A stretch of DNA of 64,000 nucleotides from Vitis vinifera (lineage: Eukaryota; Streptophyta; Magnoliopsida; Vitales; Vitaceae), in assembly GCF_030704535.1 (NCBI RefSeq), contig NC_081817.1, forward strand, positions 25,917,001 to 25,981,000. Reading direction: 5' to 3'. The notes below the pieces were generated by a model. It was not told the origin of the DNA. It made no database searches and saw only the letters and a list, made by a program, of their open reading frames with translations. Made by a program: the position numbers and the translations under genes. Shown here one piece after another: positions 46,510-58,420 of this stretch (its first letter is position 1; the number at the start of each line of letters is the position of its first letter).

Positions 46510-49500
46510 CACTACTACAACAAAAATAATGTATTGTTTCACTATTTATGGTGTCACTTTTAAAATAATGATATCATATGACTTAAAATCCATAAAGATG
46601 AGACATCATATAGAAATTTTCAATTAGGATATGTGATATTAATTTTAAGTTTATAATGTCAAGTAAAAATAATACCATATAAAATAAATTTTTTAAAATA
46701 TTATAACTTAATGGGCCCATTTTGAGAATAATATTGATAGTATATAAAAAACTCATTGTTTTCATATACCCATAATCCAAAAAAATCTCATTCCATAACC
46801 TTAACCATAATTTTCTTATACCTCTTCTCATACCCATAGTTGACACAAAAAAACTCATATTCACATAATTTTAAAATAAATGAATGATTTTTTTTAATAT
46901 CCTTCATACTTAGATTAAGGGATAAACATTTTACAGTATGAAATTTTCTTTTGATCTTACAAAAAATTTCCTTTAATAAGACTTTTTGTTTGTTTTCGAA
47001 GAATATTATAGTATATTGTGATGAGGATACACAAAAGGAAAAATGAAATAGTTTCCATATCATGTTAGAGTTGGTTTGGAATGTTGGAATTAACAATAAT
47101 AAATTTATTTTATTTTATTTTATTTATTACTGTAAATGAATTGTTTTTTAAAATTTAAATAGGAATTAAAATTTTGATAATCATAAAAATGATCAAATCT
47201 TATATTTCGATTTTTTTAAATTCTTTTACATGGTATTATGGTTAATATCTCATCTTGTTCTATTCATATTTTTTCTATTCTTAAATATGTTTTTTGTCTT
47301 TTGTTTTTACCTTCTTTCCTTATTGTTTTTATACACGTTGAGCAAAATTTAGATTAATTTGAGATTGATGATGAAATTTCCCTTTCAATGTTAGAAATTT
47401 TTTATAAAATCCTTTTATTACATAAATTTTTTCAATTCCTTCCATAAAACTTTTTTTTTTTAAAGAAGATGTTTTATAATTTTCTTTTGATTTTCTATGA
47501 AATTTCCTTTAATCTGTTTGTTTATTTTTTATATTTATTTTATAAGAATGTTATAGTATGTTGTGATGAAGATATTGGTTGGTCATGTTTGGAAAATAAT
47601 TTTTGAGAAAATTATTCTCAATATTGTTATCTCCCGCAAAAGGATTCTAAAAATATGTTTTATTTTTGCCTTATTTTCTTATTGTTTTTATATGCAATGA
47701 CCAAATTTTGGAGTAATTTGAGATTGATGATACAATTTTCCTTTCAAGGTTAGGAAATTTCTATAAAATCCTTTTATTATAAAAAAATTTTCAATTTCAT
47801 CCATAAAACTCTTCCTTTTGTTCATTTTTTTTTTCTAAAAACATTTTTTGATAATTTATTGATCAAATAATATTAAAATTAAAAACATTAAAATATTGAA
47901 TATCTTTCATTTGATGTTTTTAAATTTTTATTATTTTTATTTGAACATATTTTTCACATCCAATTTTTTTAATTGTTTTTATTAGAAAAAAAAGAAAAAG
48001 AAATATCAATTGGAGTTATGACTGAAAAAATCAATAATTTTTATGAAAGGTTCTTTAATTCTTTCTCATACTAATTTTTCTCTTAACATTTCTTAATAAT
48101 GAATTAGGTTTTTTTGTCTTATATACACAATTTGCATGCATGTTATAATATCATGTCCTATCATATTAGTAGTTGAATACATTTTTATATTGTATTACTA
48201 AAATTTTATTTTATATAATTGAGATGAAATTTAATGGACATTGTTATTTCACAAAATGAACATTAAAAAAAAAATTGAAATTAAGAAAATCCTTCCATGA
48301 AATAAAAAAAATATAACAAGAATTAAATGTTAAAAATGATTTTTTAAAGCATAATGAATTATAAAAATATAAATTTAGAAAGTGTAGATTTTAAGTGGAA
48401 GATTTGTATTTTCTAAAATTTTAGATTTATATTTTGATTTTGTAGTTTTGATTTATTTATTTTATTTCTTGCATTGTTTTTATTTGAGTTGAAATGTGAC
48501 TACTTTGTTATGAGATTCATTAAAGAGATAATTGTTGATTTTATAGTTATTGCATTAAAGGTTTCACTCATTTAATGAGTTGTACATAGTTTTATACTTC
48601 CAATTATTGTGATATTAATGTTATTCTCATTTGATGATAAAAAAACACATTTTAATTTCAAGTAGAATTTGATGAAATTAGAGGAGAATTTCCTACTTTT
48701 GTGTTATAACTAATCATGAATCTTGTTGATGTATCGCGATCATACATGGTGAGTCCCTTAATTGTTATATGAATTTTCCATTGGTATTGTATAACATTAC
48801 TTATTCTTTACAAACTATTTTTATATCAAAATGGGAAAAAGAGTACTTAGATTTGTTTATTTTTTATAACATCAATTAATTTTTATTTTCAATGAGAACT
48901 CTAAAACTCATTAAATTATGGACTGTAGGTATATACTCTTGGGAGGACAATATGAAGAATAAAAAGAAAAGAAAAGAAAAAGATGCAACAAGATTTTGGG
49001 TTTTTAGATGTAACTCTTATGTCATACATTATAAAACATAAACGTTACTTTATTTGGTATTAAGAATTTTGGGTTTTTGGATGCAACTCTTGTGTCATTT
49101 TATGGTTAGCCGATTTTATGCATATGGATTGCAGGTATATATGAATGTTGGGATGCTTAACATTTCTAAATCATGTTAATATGTGTATTCACTTTTTTTT
49201 CTTTTTTTTTAGTTTTGATGGGTTTAATGTACTATCGTTTTGTGAATATTTGATATACAAATATTATTGGATGATGTAATGTATTACAGGTTAATCCATA
49301 AGCATTACAAAAATATGAGTTAAATGTGATATGATTATTATATTTATGGACAAAATCTACAAGCTAATCAACCAAAAACAACCATATCCTCCATAATCAT
49401 TTACAATGATGTGACACAATAACTCAAAGGTGATGCATTTATTGTGATACCATAACTCAAAGGTGATGCATTTAATATAACACCTTATATATCTCACACA

Positions 49501-49639
49501 ACTCTACTTTGGTGTCGCTTCCAAATATGTCACCAATTGGTACCCTTTATGGTGTCAGTGGTGACTCTATGTTGTAGCGACAATCTATGTTTATAGTGAC
49601 TCATTATAAATGTCACCATATATCTTTTTCCTTGTAGTG
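46510..49639. mobile_element. CACTA-like non-autonomous element, copy A
   Basis: The left end reads 'cactactacaacaaaaataa' and the right end, in reverse complement, 'cactacaaggaaaaagata'; both fit the CACTA superfamily ending. Subterminal regions carry repeated ggtgtcac/gtgacacc motifs in both orientations, a habit of CACTA elements. No transposase frame is present in its 3.1 kb. Flanking triplets (cat, tgt) do not match, so no intact target duplication is seen. It separates transporter copy 1 from its 3' flank, now at 49640. Confidence 0.65.
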
Positions 49640-50210
49640 TGTGGGATCTGACTTATGCCATTATACTTGGCCTCTTTTTGAAAAAGAAGAAAAAATAAAA
49701 ACTAGTGTGCCATAACAAGATGAGATGCAAAACTTCATGTAGTTGGAATAATTTGTGGACTTGCTCATGCCATCAACTTGAGTTAAAATCTATTAACCAT
49801 AACAACATCCCCTTTAGCAATAATGTATTTTGTTATGACAACTAAATGACATAAAGAACATCACTCAACTTCATCTCCTAATTTTCAATCTTTTGTTGGA
49901 CATTCTAAAATAATTAAGAGAAATTGAAAAACCCTTCGACCCAAAATTAAAAATAGAAAGGAAAATAAGAAAGGAAAACCTTTTGTATTCCTAATTCCGA
50001 AGCTCTTTTAAATTAGATTTTACAAATGTTTGCATGCAAGTTTAAAGAGAAATACTAGAGTAGGAATATTAACGGAGTTGGAGAAGGAAGAAGAAAAATG
50101 TTTATGAGGGAAAGTACATGAGAGAGAAGGAAAAATGTAAATAAAGGAAAAAGTGAATGAAAACCAAAGAAAAAAAAAAGTTTGATCTAAATTACATGCC
50201 TTTTTTTTTT
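49640..50210. repeat. Transporter 3'-flank block, unit A/B junction
   Basis: Starts 'tgtgggatctgactta' and matches the sequence directly after the stop of copy 2 (57378-57957; 'tgatgggatctgacttgt'). This shows it was once adjacent to the 3' end of transporter copy 1. It ends in a T-run, then the flank block of unit B. Confidence 0.8.
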
Positions 50211-50214
50211 CTTT

Positions 50215-50599
50215 TCTCACAAGCTTCTTTAATTTTATCCTCCTAATTCAATCTTCAATTTTAAGGATGAGATATTTGAAATGTAAGCATTTTTAGATAG
50301 TTTTCATTTTATTTAATAGTCCTTCATACCTTCCACCATAAACTCAAGAAGGAATTTTTGTTCCTTCCTTATTTTTCCCCCCCATCTTCCTTAGTTTTTA
50401 ATTCCCATGATTTGAAAGGAGCTGAGTATGTTATACGACCTGGAAAGAGCGTACATCCATATTGTTCGCTCTTAATTCCTTAGCGATCATATTAAGATTT
50501 TGTAGACCTCTAGTAATATTTTAATTACCTCACAATTATTATTCATGGAAATGTGGGAAATTAGACTAAATCTTAGGAATTTACGGGTAAAGACCCTAT
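50215..50599. repeat. Transporter-array flank block, unit B
   Basis: Homologous to 42705-43090, with the same order of phrases. It ends 'agaccctat' where an LTR-like insertion begins. Confidence 0.75.
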
Positions 50600-50744
50600 T
50601 GTAGACCCTTCATTTTGTCATTTTAGCACATGTAACACTACGTGCCTTCTTGTACTTCTCTCTTGACACATAATTATCATTTGGCTGCCTTTTGAGCTTA
50701 TTTTAAATCTCACTTAGATTTTTTAATCATCCTTTGATATCACG
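50600..50744. mobile_element. LTR-like insertion, unit B, left fragment
   Basis: 'tgtagacccttcattttgtc' and the following ~140 bases match the start of the insertion at 58130 in unit C, at the same site. It is cut off by the inverted CACTA-like copy. Confidence 0.65.
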
Positions 50745-53700
50745 TAATCATAGGGTGTCGTTATAACATAATGTCACCTGATCCACTAACACCATAGAGG
50801 GTACCAATTGATGACATATTTGGAAGCGACAACAAAGCAAATAAATGGTGACACATTCAAAAGCGACATCATATATTTTTAGTGATACTTAGTTTGATAT
50901 AGAGTTGTGTGAGATATATAAGGTGTCATATTAAATGCATCACCTTTGAGTTATGGTGTCACATCATTGTAAATGATTATGGAAGATATGGTTGTTTTTG
51001 GTTAATTAGCTTGTAGATTTTTGTAATGCTTATTAATAAATAAGATCAACTTGTGTACATTTTGTCCATGAATATAATAATCATGCCACATTTAACTTAT
51101 ATTTTTGCAATGCTTATGGATTAACCTATAATACATTACATCATCCAATAATATTTGTATATCAAATGTTCACAAAATGATAGTACATCAAACCCACCAA
51201 AACTAAAAAAAAGAAGAAGTGAATACACATTAAAATATGATTTAGAAATGTTAAGCATTTCAACATTCATGTATACCTGCATTTCATATGCGTAAAACCT
51301 ACTAACCATGAAATGACACAAGAGTTGCATCCAAAAACCCAAAATTCTCAATACTAAATAAAGTAACGTTTATGTCCTATAATGTATGGCATAAGAGTCA
51401 CATCTAAAAACTCAAAATCTTGTTGCCTCTTTTTTTTTTTTTTTGTCATAATGTCCTCCTAAGAGTGTATACCTACATTTCATAGTTTAATGAGTTTTAG
51501 AGTTCTTATTGAAAATAAAAATTAATTGATGTTATAAAAAATAAACAAATCTAAGAACTATTGTTTTCTTCTTTCTTTTTCCAATTTTGATATAAAAATA
51601 GTTCGTAAAGAATAAGTAATGCTATACAATACCAATGGATAATTCATATAACAACTAAGGACTCACCATGCATGATCATGATATATCAACATGATTCATG
51701 ATTTGTTATAACACAAAATAGGCAATTCTCCTCTAATTTCATCAAATTCTACTTGAAAATATATTTTTTTTATCATCAAATGAGAATAACATTAATATCA
51801 TAATAATTGGAAGTATGAAACTATGTACAATTCATTAAATGAGTAAAACCTTTAATACAATAACTGTAGAATCAATAATTATCTCATTAATGAATCCCAT
51901 AACAAATCAGTCACATTTGAACTCAAATAAAAACAATTCAAGAAAATAAAAAATAAATCAAAACTAGAAAATCAAAGAATAAATCTAAAATTTTAGAAAA
52001 TAGTAATCTTCCAATTAAAATCTTCACTTTTTAATTTTTTTTATTATAATTCATTATACTTTTAAAAATCATTTTAACATTTAATTCTTTTTATATAGTT
52101 TTTTTATTTCATGGACGGATTTTTTTAATGTTCATTTTGTGAGATAACAATGTCCATTAAATTTCATCTCAATTGTATAAAATAAAATTTTAGTAACAAA
52201 ATATAAAAATGTTTTCAACTACTAATATGCGAGGACATGATATTATAACAAGCATGAAAATTGTGTATATAAAACAAAAAAACCCAATTCATTATTAGAA
52301 AATGTTAAGAGAAAAATTAGTATGAAAAAGAATTAAAGAACCTTTTATAAAAATTATTGATTTTTCAGTCATAACTCCAATTGATATTTATTTTTTATAA
52401 TTAAAATAATTAATAAAAAATTTGGATATGAAAATCAAATAAAAATAATAAAAAATTAAAAACATCAAAGAAAAAGATATTCAATATTTAAAATTTTTTA
52501 CTTTTAATATTCTTTAGATCAATAAATTATCAAACATCTTTTTCGAAAAAAAAAAAAAAAAATGAAGAAAATGAAGAGTTTTATGGAAGGGATTGGAAAT
52601 TTTTTTGCAATAAAAGGATTTTATGAAAATTTTCTAACCTTAAAAGGAAAATTTCATCATCAATCTCAAATTACTCCAAAGTTTGGTCAATGCATATAAA
52701 AACAATAAGAAAAGAAAGACAAAAATAAAACATTTTTTTAAAATCTTTTTGAGGGAAATGAAAATATTGAGAATAATTTTCTCAAAAATTAGTTTCAAAA
52801 TATGACCAACTAATATCTTCATCACAACATACTATAATATTCTTAGAAAATAAACAAACAGTTCGATTAAAGGAAATTTCATAGAAAATCAAAAGAAAAT
52901 TATAAAACATCTTCTTAAAAAAAAAAAGTTTTATGGAAGGAAAATTTATGTAATAAAAGGATTTTATAGAAATTTTCTAACCTTAAAAGGGAAATTTCAT
53001 CATCAATCTCAAATTACTCTAAATTTTGCTCAATGCATATAAAAATAATAAAAAAAGGCAAAAACAAAAAAACAATAAGAATAGAAAAAATATGAATGAA
53101 ACAAGATGAGATATTAACCATAATACCATGTAAAAGAATAAAAAAAATAAAAATAAAAATATAAGATTTGATCATTTTTAGAATTATAAAACTTTTCATT
53201 CCTATTTAAATTTTAAAAAACAATTCATTTACATTAATAAATAAAAAATAAAATTAATTTCTCATTGTTAATTCCAACATTCCAAACCAACTCCAACATG
53301 ATATGGAAACTATTTCATTTTTTCCTTTTGTGGGAGATGGCAATATTGAGAATAATTTTCTAAAAAATTATTTTTCAAATATGACCCATACATATCCTCA
53401 TCACAATATGCTATAATATTTCTAAAAAACAAACAAAAAGTCCCATTAAAGGAAATTACTTGTAAGATCAAAAGAAAATTTCATACCGTAAAATGTTTAT
53501 CCCTCATTTTGAGTATGAAAGATATTAAAAAATCATCCATTTCTCTTATTTTCATTCATTTTGGGGTTTATGGACTTAACAATGAAACAGAAGATATGGT
53601 GGAATGTTAAACATAATTTTTCTTTCCTACAACTCAATAAAAAAACATTATTTATACAATCCACATTACAAATATACCAAATAAATGAATATAAATCAAT

Positions 53701-54124
53701 TGTGCTAGTAAAGATTTTGACATTAATAAAAAAAATGACAATGATAGATCTAAAAGATTTTGGGTTGCCTGAGAGTCCACGAAAGAGAGATGAGCAATTT
53801 TGTGTTAACTATGGGTATGAGAAGAGGTAGAAGAAAAATTATGGTTAAGGTTATGGAATGAGATTTTTTTGGATTGTGGGTATATGGAAACAATGAGTTT
53901 TTTTTATATACTATCATTATTCTCAAAGTGGGCCCATTAAGTTATAATATTTTAAATTTTTTATTTTATATGGTATCACTTTTCGAAAACTGACATTATA
54001 AACTTAAAATTAATATCATCTATCCTAATTGAAATTTTTTACATGATGTGTCACCTCTATGAATTTTAAGTCATATGGTGTCATTATTTTAAAAGTGACA
54101 CCATAAATTATTTTTGTAGTAGTG
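50745..54124. mobile_element. CACTA-like non-autonomous element, copy B (inverted)
   Basis: The reverse complement of 46510-49639 over most of its length. Shared landmarks include 'gtaccaattgatgacatatt', 'tgttgtgtgagatatataag'-like sequence near 50910 and the right end 'ttatttttgtagtagtg', the complement of the copy A left end. The left terminus is diverged: no clear cactacaagg is seen, so the boundary is approximate. No coding capacity; two small open frames are AT-rich noise. Confidence 0.65.
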
Positions 54125-54775
54125 GAGGGGGTACAAATTTCAGAAAAAGAATCAAATTTCTTCAAGAATACACACATGGGTGATAGAGAAGACGTTAGGA
54201 AAGAGGGAGAGATTGGGCTAGGAAAAAAGACATTAGAGAGTTGTGAGAAAGAGAGAAGAAAGAAAAAAAGAAAAAGAAAAAGGAAACAAAAAGAAAATTC
54301 AAGGAGAAGGAGTTTGAAGTAGAAAAAAGAATGGTTGGTTATTTTATTAGATAGAGGAAAGGATGCAACTTACTTAAAGCCTAGTCAACACGATTTCGGA
54401 GGAGTTGTTACAAGTATGGTTGTCGTAAGTTTCTAGTTCATTTTGATTACCATGCATTCCTTCTCTTTTTTTTTTTTTTTGCTATTCTTTTGATCCCGTT
54501 TGTTATTTGGTGTGGACAGTAAGGGTCACAGGAAGGTTTCGCTAAAACTGGTTGTTTGTATGTTTTCTCTGTTTTTGGTTTTCCTTTTTCTTATTTTGAT
54601 ATCTTTGAACTTGATGCACAAGAATCACGCTTTTGCCCACTGTTTCTTTCACCTGTTTCTGGCCATTTGATTAAAACATAAAAAGGGACCTGATTAAGTA
54701 GTTTGTTTGCTTGCTTAGCACTTCTTGGGTTATTCTCTATTTTCTGTTTTCTGTTTTTGTTTTTCTCTAATATTT
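54125..54775. mobile_element. LTR-like insertion, unit B, second fragment
   Basis: Matches about 59020-59625 in unit C (shared 'gcctagtcaacacgattt', 'ggaaggtttcgctaaaa'). Together with 50600-50744 it shows the same insertion once occupied unit B. Near 54775 it changes abruptly to transporter promoter sequence, implying a deletion. Confidence 0.65.
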
Positions 54776-55081
54776 TTTACTTTATTGATTGTAAGATGTG
54801 TAGGATTTTGGTTGTAGAGGAAAAATTTCTTGAAGTAAAATAAGGGGACTTAAAATTAAAGCATCAACCCATCCAACCTAATATTTTCCACACTCCTTAA
54901 TTAAATCGCCAACAACCTATTTAAAGAAAAACTACTTTGTAACTTTTATTTTGCCACATAAAGATCTTCAAAATCCCCTCTGGTCCCAACTCACAACTTT
55001 CGTGTCAGCATTACCTGTCTAATTTATCCAGAGAGTCTTTTAACAATTTTAGGAAAATCTCAAATTAGTGAAATGCTTGAC

Positions 55082-55088
55082 TATAAAA
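55082..55088 (+). promoter_or_regulatory. Putative TATA box, transporter copy 2
   Basis: TATAAAA at 145 bases before the ATG, conserved with copy 1. Confidence 0.45.
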
Positions 55089-55226
55089 TTCACACTTCTG
55101 GATTTGTAATCTCGCTCATTCAATTTTCCCACTCTCTTTGTATCTCTTTACCGTGAGTTGAACTTCGTGTCTTTTGGTTTTTCCTTTTATGTTGTGTGAT
55201 TGAGTTTATTATTGAAAAAGGCAAAG

Positions 55227-57374
55227 ATGACAAAGATCGAAAAGGTTGGTAGCTTTGAATCGAAAATCACCGTTTATGTGGTACTTTGTTGGGTTCTAGC
55301 GGCCTGTGGAGGCCTGATGTTCGGCTACGACATCGGAATTTCAGGTGCAAAATGCTTGCATGTGTTAAGTCATTCACTATTCCGATTTTATTTTATTTTT
55401 ATGAGCTTTCTCTTGGTAATCTAAAGCGTGCCTTCGAAGTTGATGGTATAATCCAATTCCAATCCTTGGACGTTTTTCAATTTGTCAGCATGATCCTACA
55501 ATGAATAAGTCGTTCAAACCACTGGATCACAGTAGCGATTTTTAAATCATTGAAGATGTAATCCAGCAGCTTACGTTTAAATCATTGTTGTCATTGGTGT
55601 GGCAGGTGGAGTGACGGCCATGGATGACTTCCTCATCAAGTTCTTTCCGGCCGTTTATCAAAGAAAGCTTCGTGCGAAGGAAGACAACTACTGCAAGTAT
55701 GACAATCAATACCTTCAGCTTTTCACATCTTCACTCTATCTTGCTGCTCTCGTTTCCAGCTTTGCTGCCTCAAAGATGTGCTCCAAATTGGGTCGAAAGC
55801 CCACGATTTTCGTGGCATCTGCCTTTTTCTTGTGTGGCAGTCTCTTGAGCGCGGCCGCTCAACGAATTTGGATGATCATCCTTGCCAGGGTTCTTCTAGG
55901 TGTTGGGGTGGGCTTTGGCAATGAGGTATTAATGTTGCACCAGTTACAACAGTTTTTATCATCATCCTTCTCCTTTTCGCATTAAAATCATCAATTTTTC
56001 GCGCACTGCTGCTTTAAATTGTCGTAACTTTCGGATCATAAATCGAAATTACGAACTGTTTTTTTGTTGGATTCACATCGTCGAGATTTTCGATCATCAA
56101 ATGCTAGGCATTGCTTTGAAGGTATGAAACACCAACGTGGACCGCTAATTATAACTAATTACATCAACATCTTGAAAATTTTATAGGCTGTTCCTCTATT
56201 TTTGTCGGAGATTGCACCAGTCCAGCATCGAGGAGCTGTAAACATTCTCTTCCAACTCTTCATTACAATAGGGATTTTGTTCGCAAATTTGGTAAACTAT
56301 GGCGCGTCCAAGATTCATCCATGGGGATGGAGACTGTCTTTAGGCCTTGCATCCCTTCCGGCTGCCTTCCTATTTGTAGGCTCTGTAGTCATCATTGAAA
56401 CACCGGCGAGCCTGGTCGAGCGTAATCAAGAATCTCAAGGGCTATCGACGCTTAAGAAGATAAGGGGAGTAGAAGATGTTGATGCGGAGTTTGAACAGAT
56501 TAAAATGGCTTGCGAGGCAGCACGAGAGGTCAAGGATCCATTCAAGAGACTCATGAAGCGCTCTAGCATGCCCCCATTAATCATTGGCGTTATGATGCAA
56601 GTGTTTCAGCAGTTTACGGGGATCAATGCTATCATGTTTTATGCACCGGTTTTGTTTCAGACCGTCGGGTTTAAGAATGACGCATCTTTGTTGTCCTCTG
56701 TCATCACCGGACTTGTGAATGTTTTCAGCACGTTGGTCTCGATCTATGGTGTTGACAGGGTCGGGAGGAGGAAACTGCTTCTCCAAGCTTGCGTCCAGAT
56801 GTTCATAAGCCAGGTGATGTATTGAATTGACATAACCCTGCTTTTTCTTAACTTTTCCAAGTAGCCTGTTCACATATTGGTATTGACCGTGGATCATTTG
56901 CAATGCTATATGATGCAGACTGCAATTGGAGCAATCCTACTAGTTCACTTGAAAGGTTCGAACTCTCTGGACGAAGGACTAGCAGGGCTTGTGGTGGTGC
57001 TAGTGTGTTTGTTTGTTATGTCCTTTGCATGGTCATGGGGTCCTCTTGGTTGGTTGATACCCAGCGAAACTTTTCCTCTGGAGATAAGAACTTCCGGGTT
57101 TGCATGTGCAGTGAGCTCCAACATGCTCTTCACCTTCATCATTGCTCAGGCATTCTTGTCGATGATGTGCCACATGCGTGCCTTCATATTTTTCTTCTTT
57201 GCTGCTTGGATAGTGGCCATGGGGTTGTTCGTGTTATTCCTGTTGCCCGAGACAAAGAATGTGCCGATTGATGCCATGGTTGAGAGGGTGTGGAAGCAGC
57301 ACCCGGTCTGGAAGAGATTCATGGATGATTATGATGGTAAAGAAGGCGTAAAAAATGTTGGGATGATCATCTGA
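55227..57374 (+). CDS. STP/HEX6-type hexose-proton symporter, copy 2
   Basis: Exons 55227-55344, 55606-55925, 56187-56813 and 56919-57374 (TGA), with the same exon lengths as copy 1, give 506 aa. It is the same predicted 12-helix hexose/H+ symporter with all the motifs described for copy 1. The proteins differ at two visible positions: residue 20 (Val in copy 1, Leu here, in the first membrane helix) and residue 498 (Asp in copy 1, Gly here, in the C-terminal tail). Introns 1 and 3 are almost identical; intron 2 carries a handful of changes. The similarity indicates recent duplication or gene conversion, so expression and function are probably redundant. Upstream sequence matches copy 1 only from about 54780. 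Confidence 0.93.
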
Positions 57375-57957
57375 TGATGGGATCTGACTTGTACGTGCCA
57401 CTATATTTGGCCTCGTTTTGAAGAAGAAAAGATAAAAACTTGTGTGCCGTAACAAGAGGAGATGCAAATCTTCATGCACTTGGAATAATTTGTGGAGTTG
57501 CTCAAGCCATCGGCTTGAGTTAAAATCCATTAACCATAACAGCATCCCTCTTAGCAATAATGTGTTTTGTTATGACGACTTAATGACATGAAGAACATTA
57601 CTCAACTTCACCTCCTAATTTTCAATCTTCTATTGGACATTCTAATATAATCAAGAGAAATTGAAAAATAATGTCAAACCCTTTGGCCCAAAATTAAAAA
57701 TAGAAAGGAAAACAAAAAGGCAAAACTTTTTGTGTTCCTAATTCCGAAGCGCCTTTAAATTATATTTTACAAATGTTTGCATGAAAGAAAAATACTAGAA
57801 TAGGAATATTAAAGAAGTTGGAGAAGGAAGAAGAAAAATGTTGCTGAGGGAAAGTACAAGAGAAAGAAGAGAGAGAAAGAAGGGTGGAAGTAAAGGAAAA
57901 AGTGAATCAAATCCAAAAAAGAAAAAGTGTGATCTAAATAAATGTTTTTTTGTTTTT
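57375..57957. repeat. Transporter copy 2 3' flank block
   Basis: Homologue of 49640-50210, here directly joined to the stop codon. It contains the probable 3' untranslated region. No gene. Confidence 0.75.
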
Positions 57958-58129
57958 TCTCACAAGCTTCTTTAATTTTTCTGCCCTAATTCCGTCTTCT
58001 ATTTCGAGAACAAGATATTTGAAATGTAAGCATTTTTAGATAGTAATATTTTGATTACTTCACAATTATTCTTCATGAAAATGTGGGAAATTATATTAAA
58101 TCTTAGGAATTTATGGGTAAAAACCCTAC
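57958..58129. repeat. Transporter-array flank block, unit C (internally deleted)
   Basis: Begins 'ctcacaagcttctttaattt' and jumps from 'gcatttttagatag' to 'taatattttgattacttc', lacking about 240 bases present in units A and B. It ends 'aaccctac' at the insertion site. Confidence 0.7.
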
Positions 58130-58354
58130 TGTAGACCCTCCATTTTGTTATTTATCATATGTGACATTAGGTGCCTTCCTATACTTTTCTCTTGACACGT
58201 AATTATCCTATGGCTGCCTTTTGAGCTTAGTTTAGATCTCACTTAGATTTTTTTAGTATAGGTTTTTACTTTTATTACAATCCATTGAGCTTGTTTAACA
58301 TCCTAAATTCATCGGAATGCAAAACGTGATATTTATTTTTATGTTTGTTTTATC

Positions 58355-58362
58355 TATTTATT

Positions 58363-58401
<39 letters not shown>

Positions 58402-58420
58402 TACTTATTTATTTATTTAG
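58355..58420. repeat. TTTA/TTA compound microsatellite
   Basis: A run of ttta units followed by about twelve tta units and again ttta units. Confidence 0.9.
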
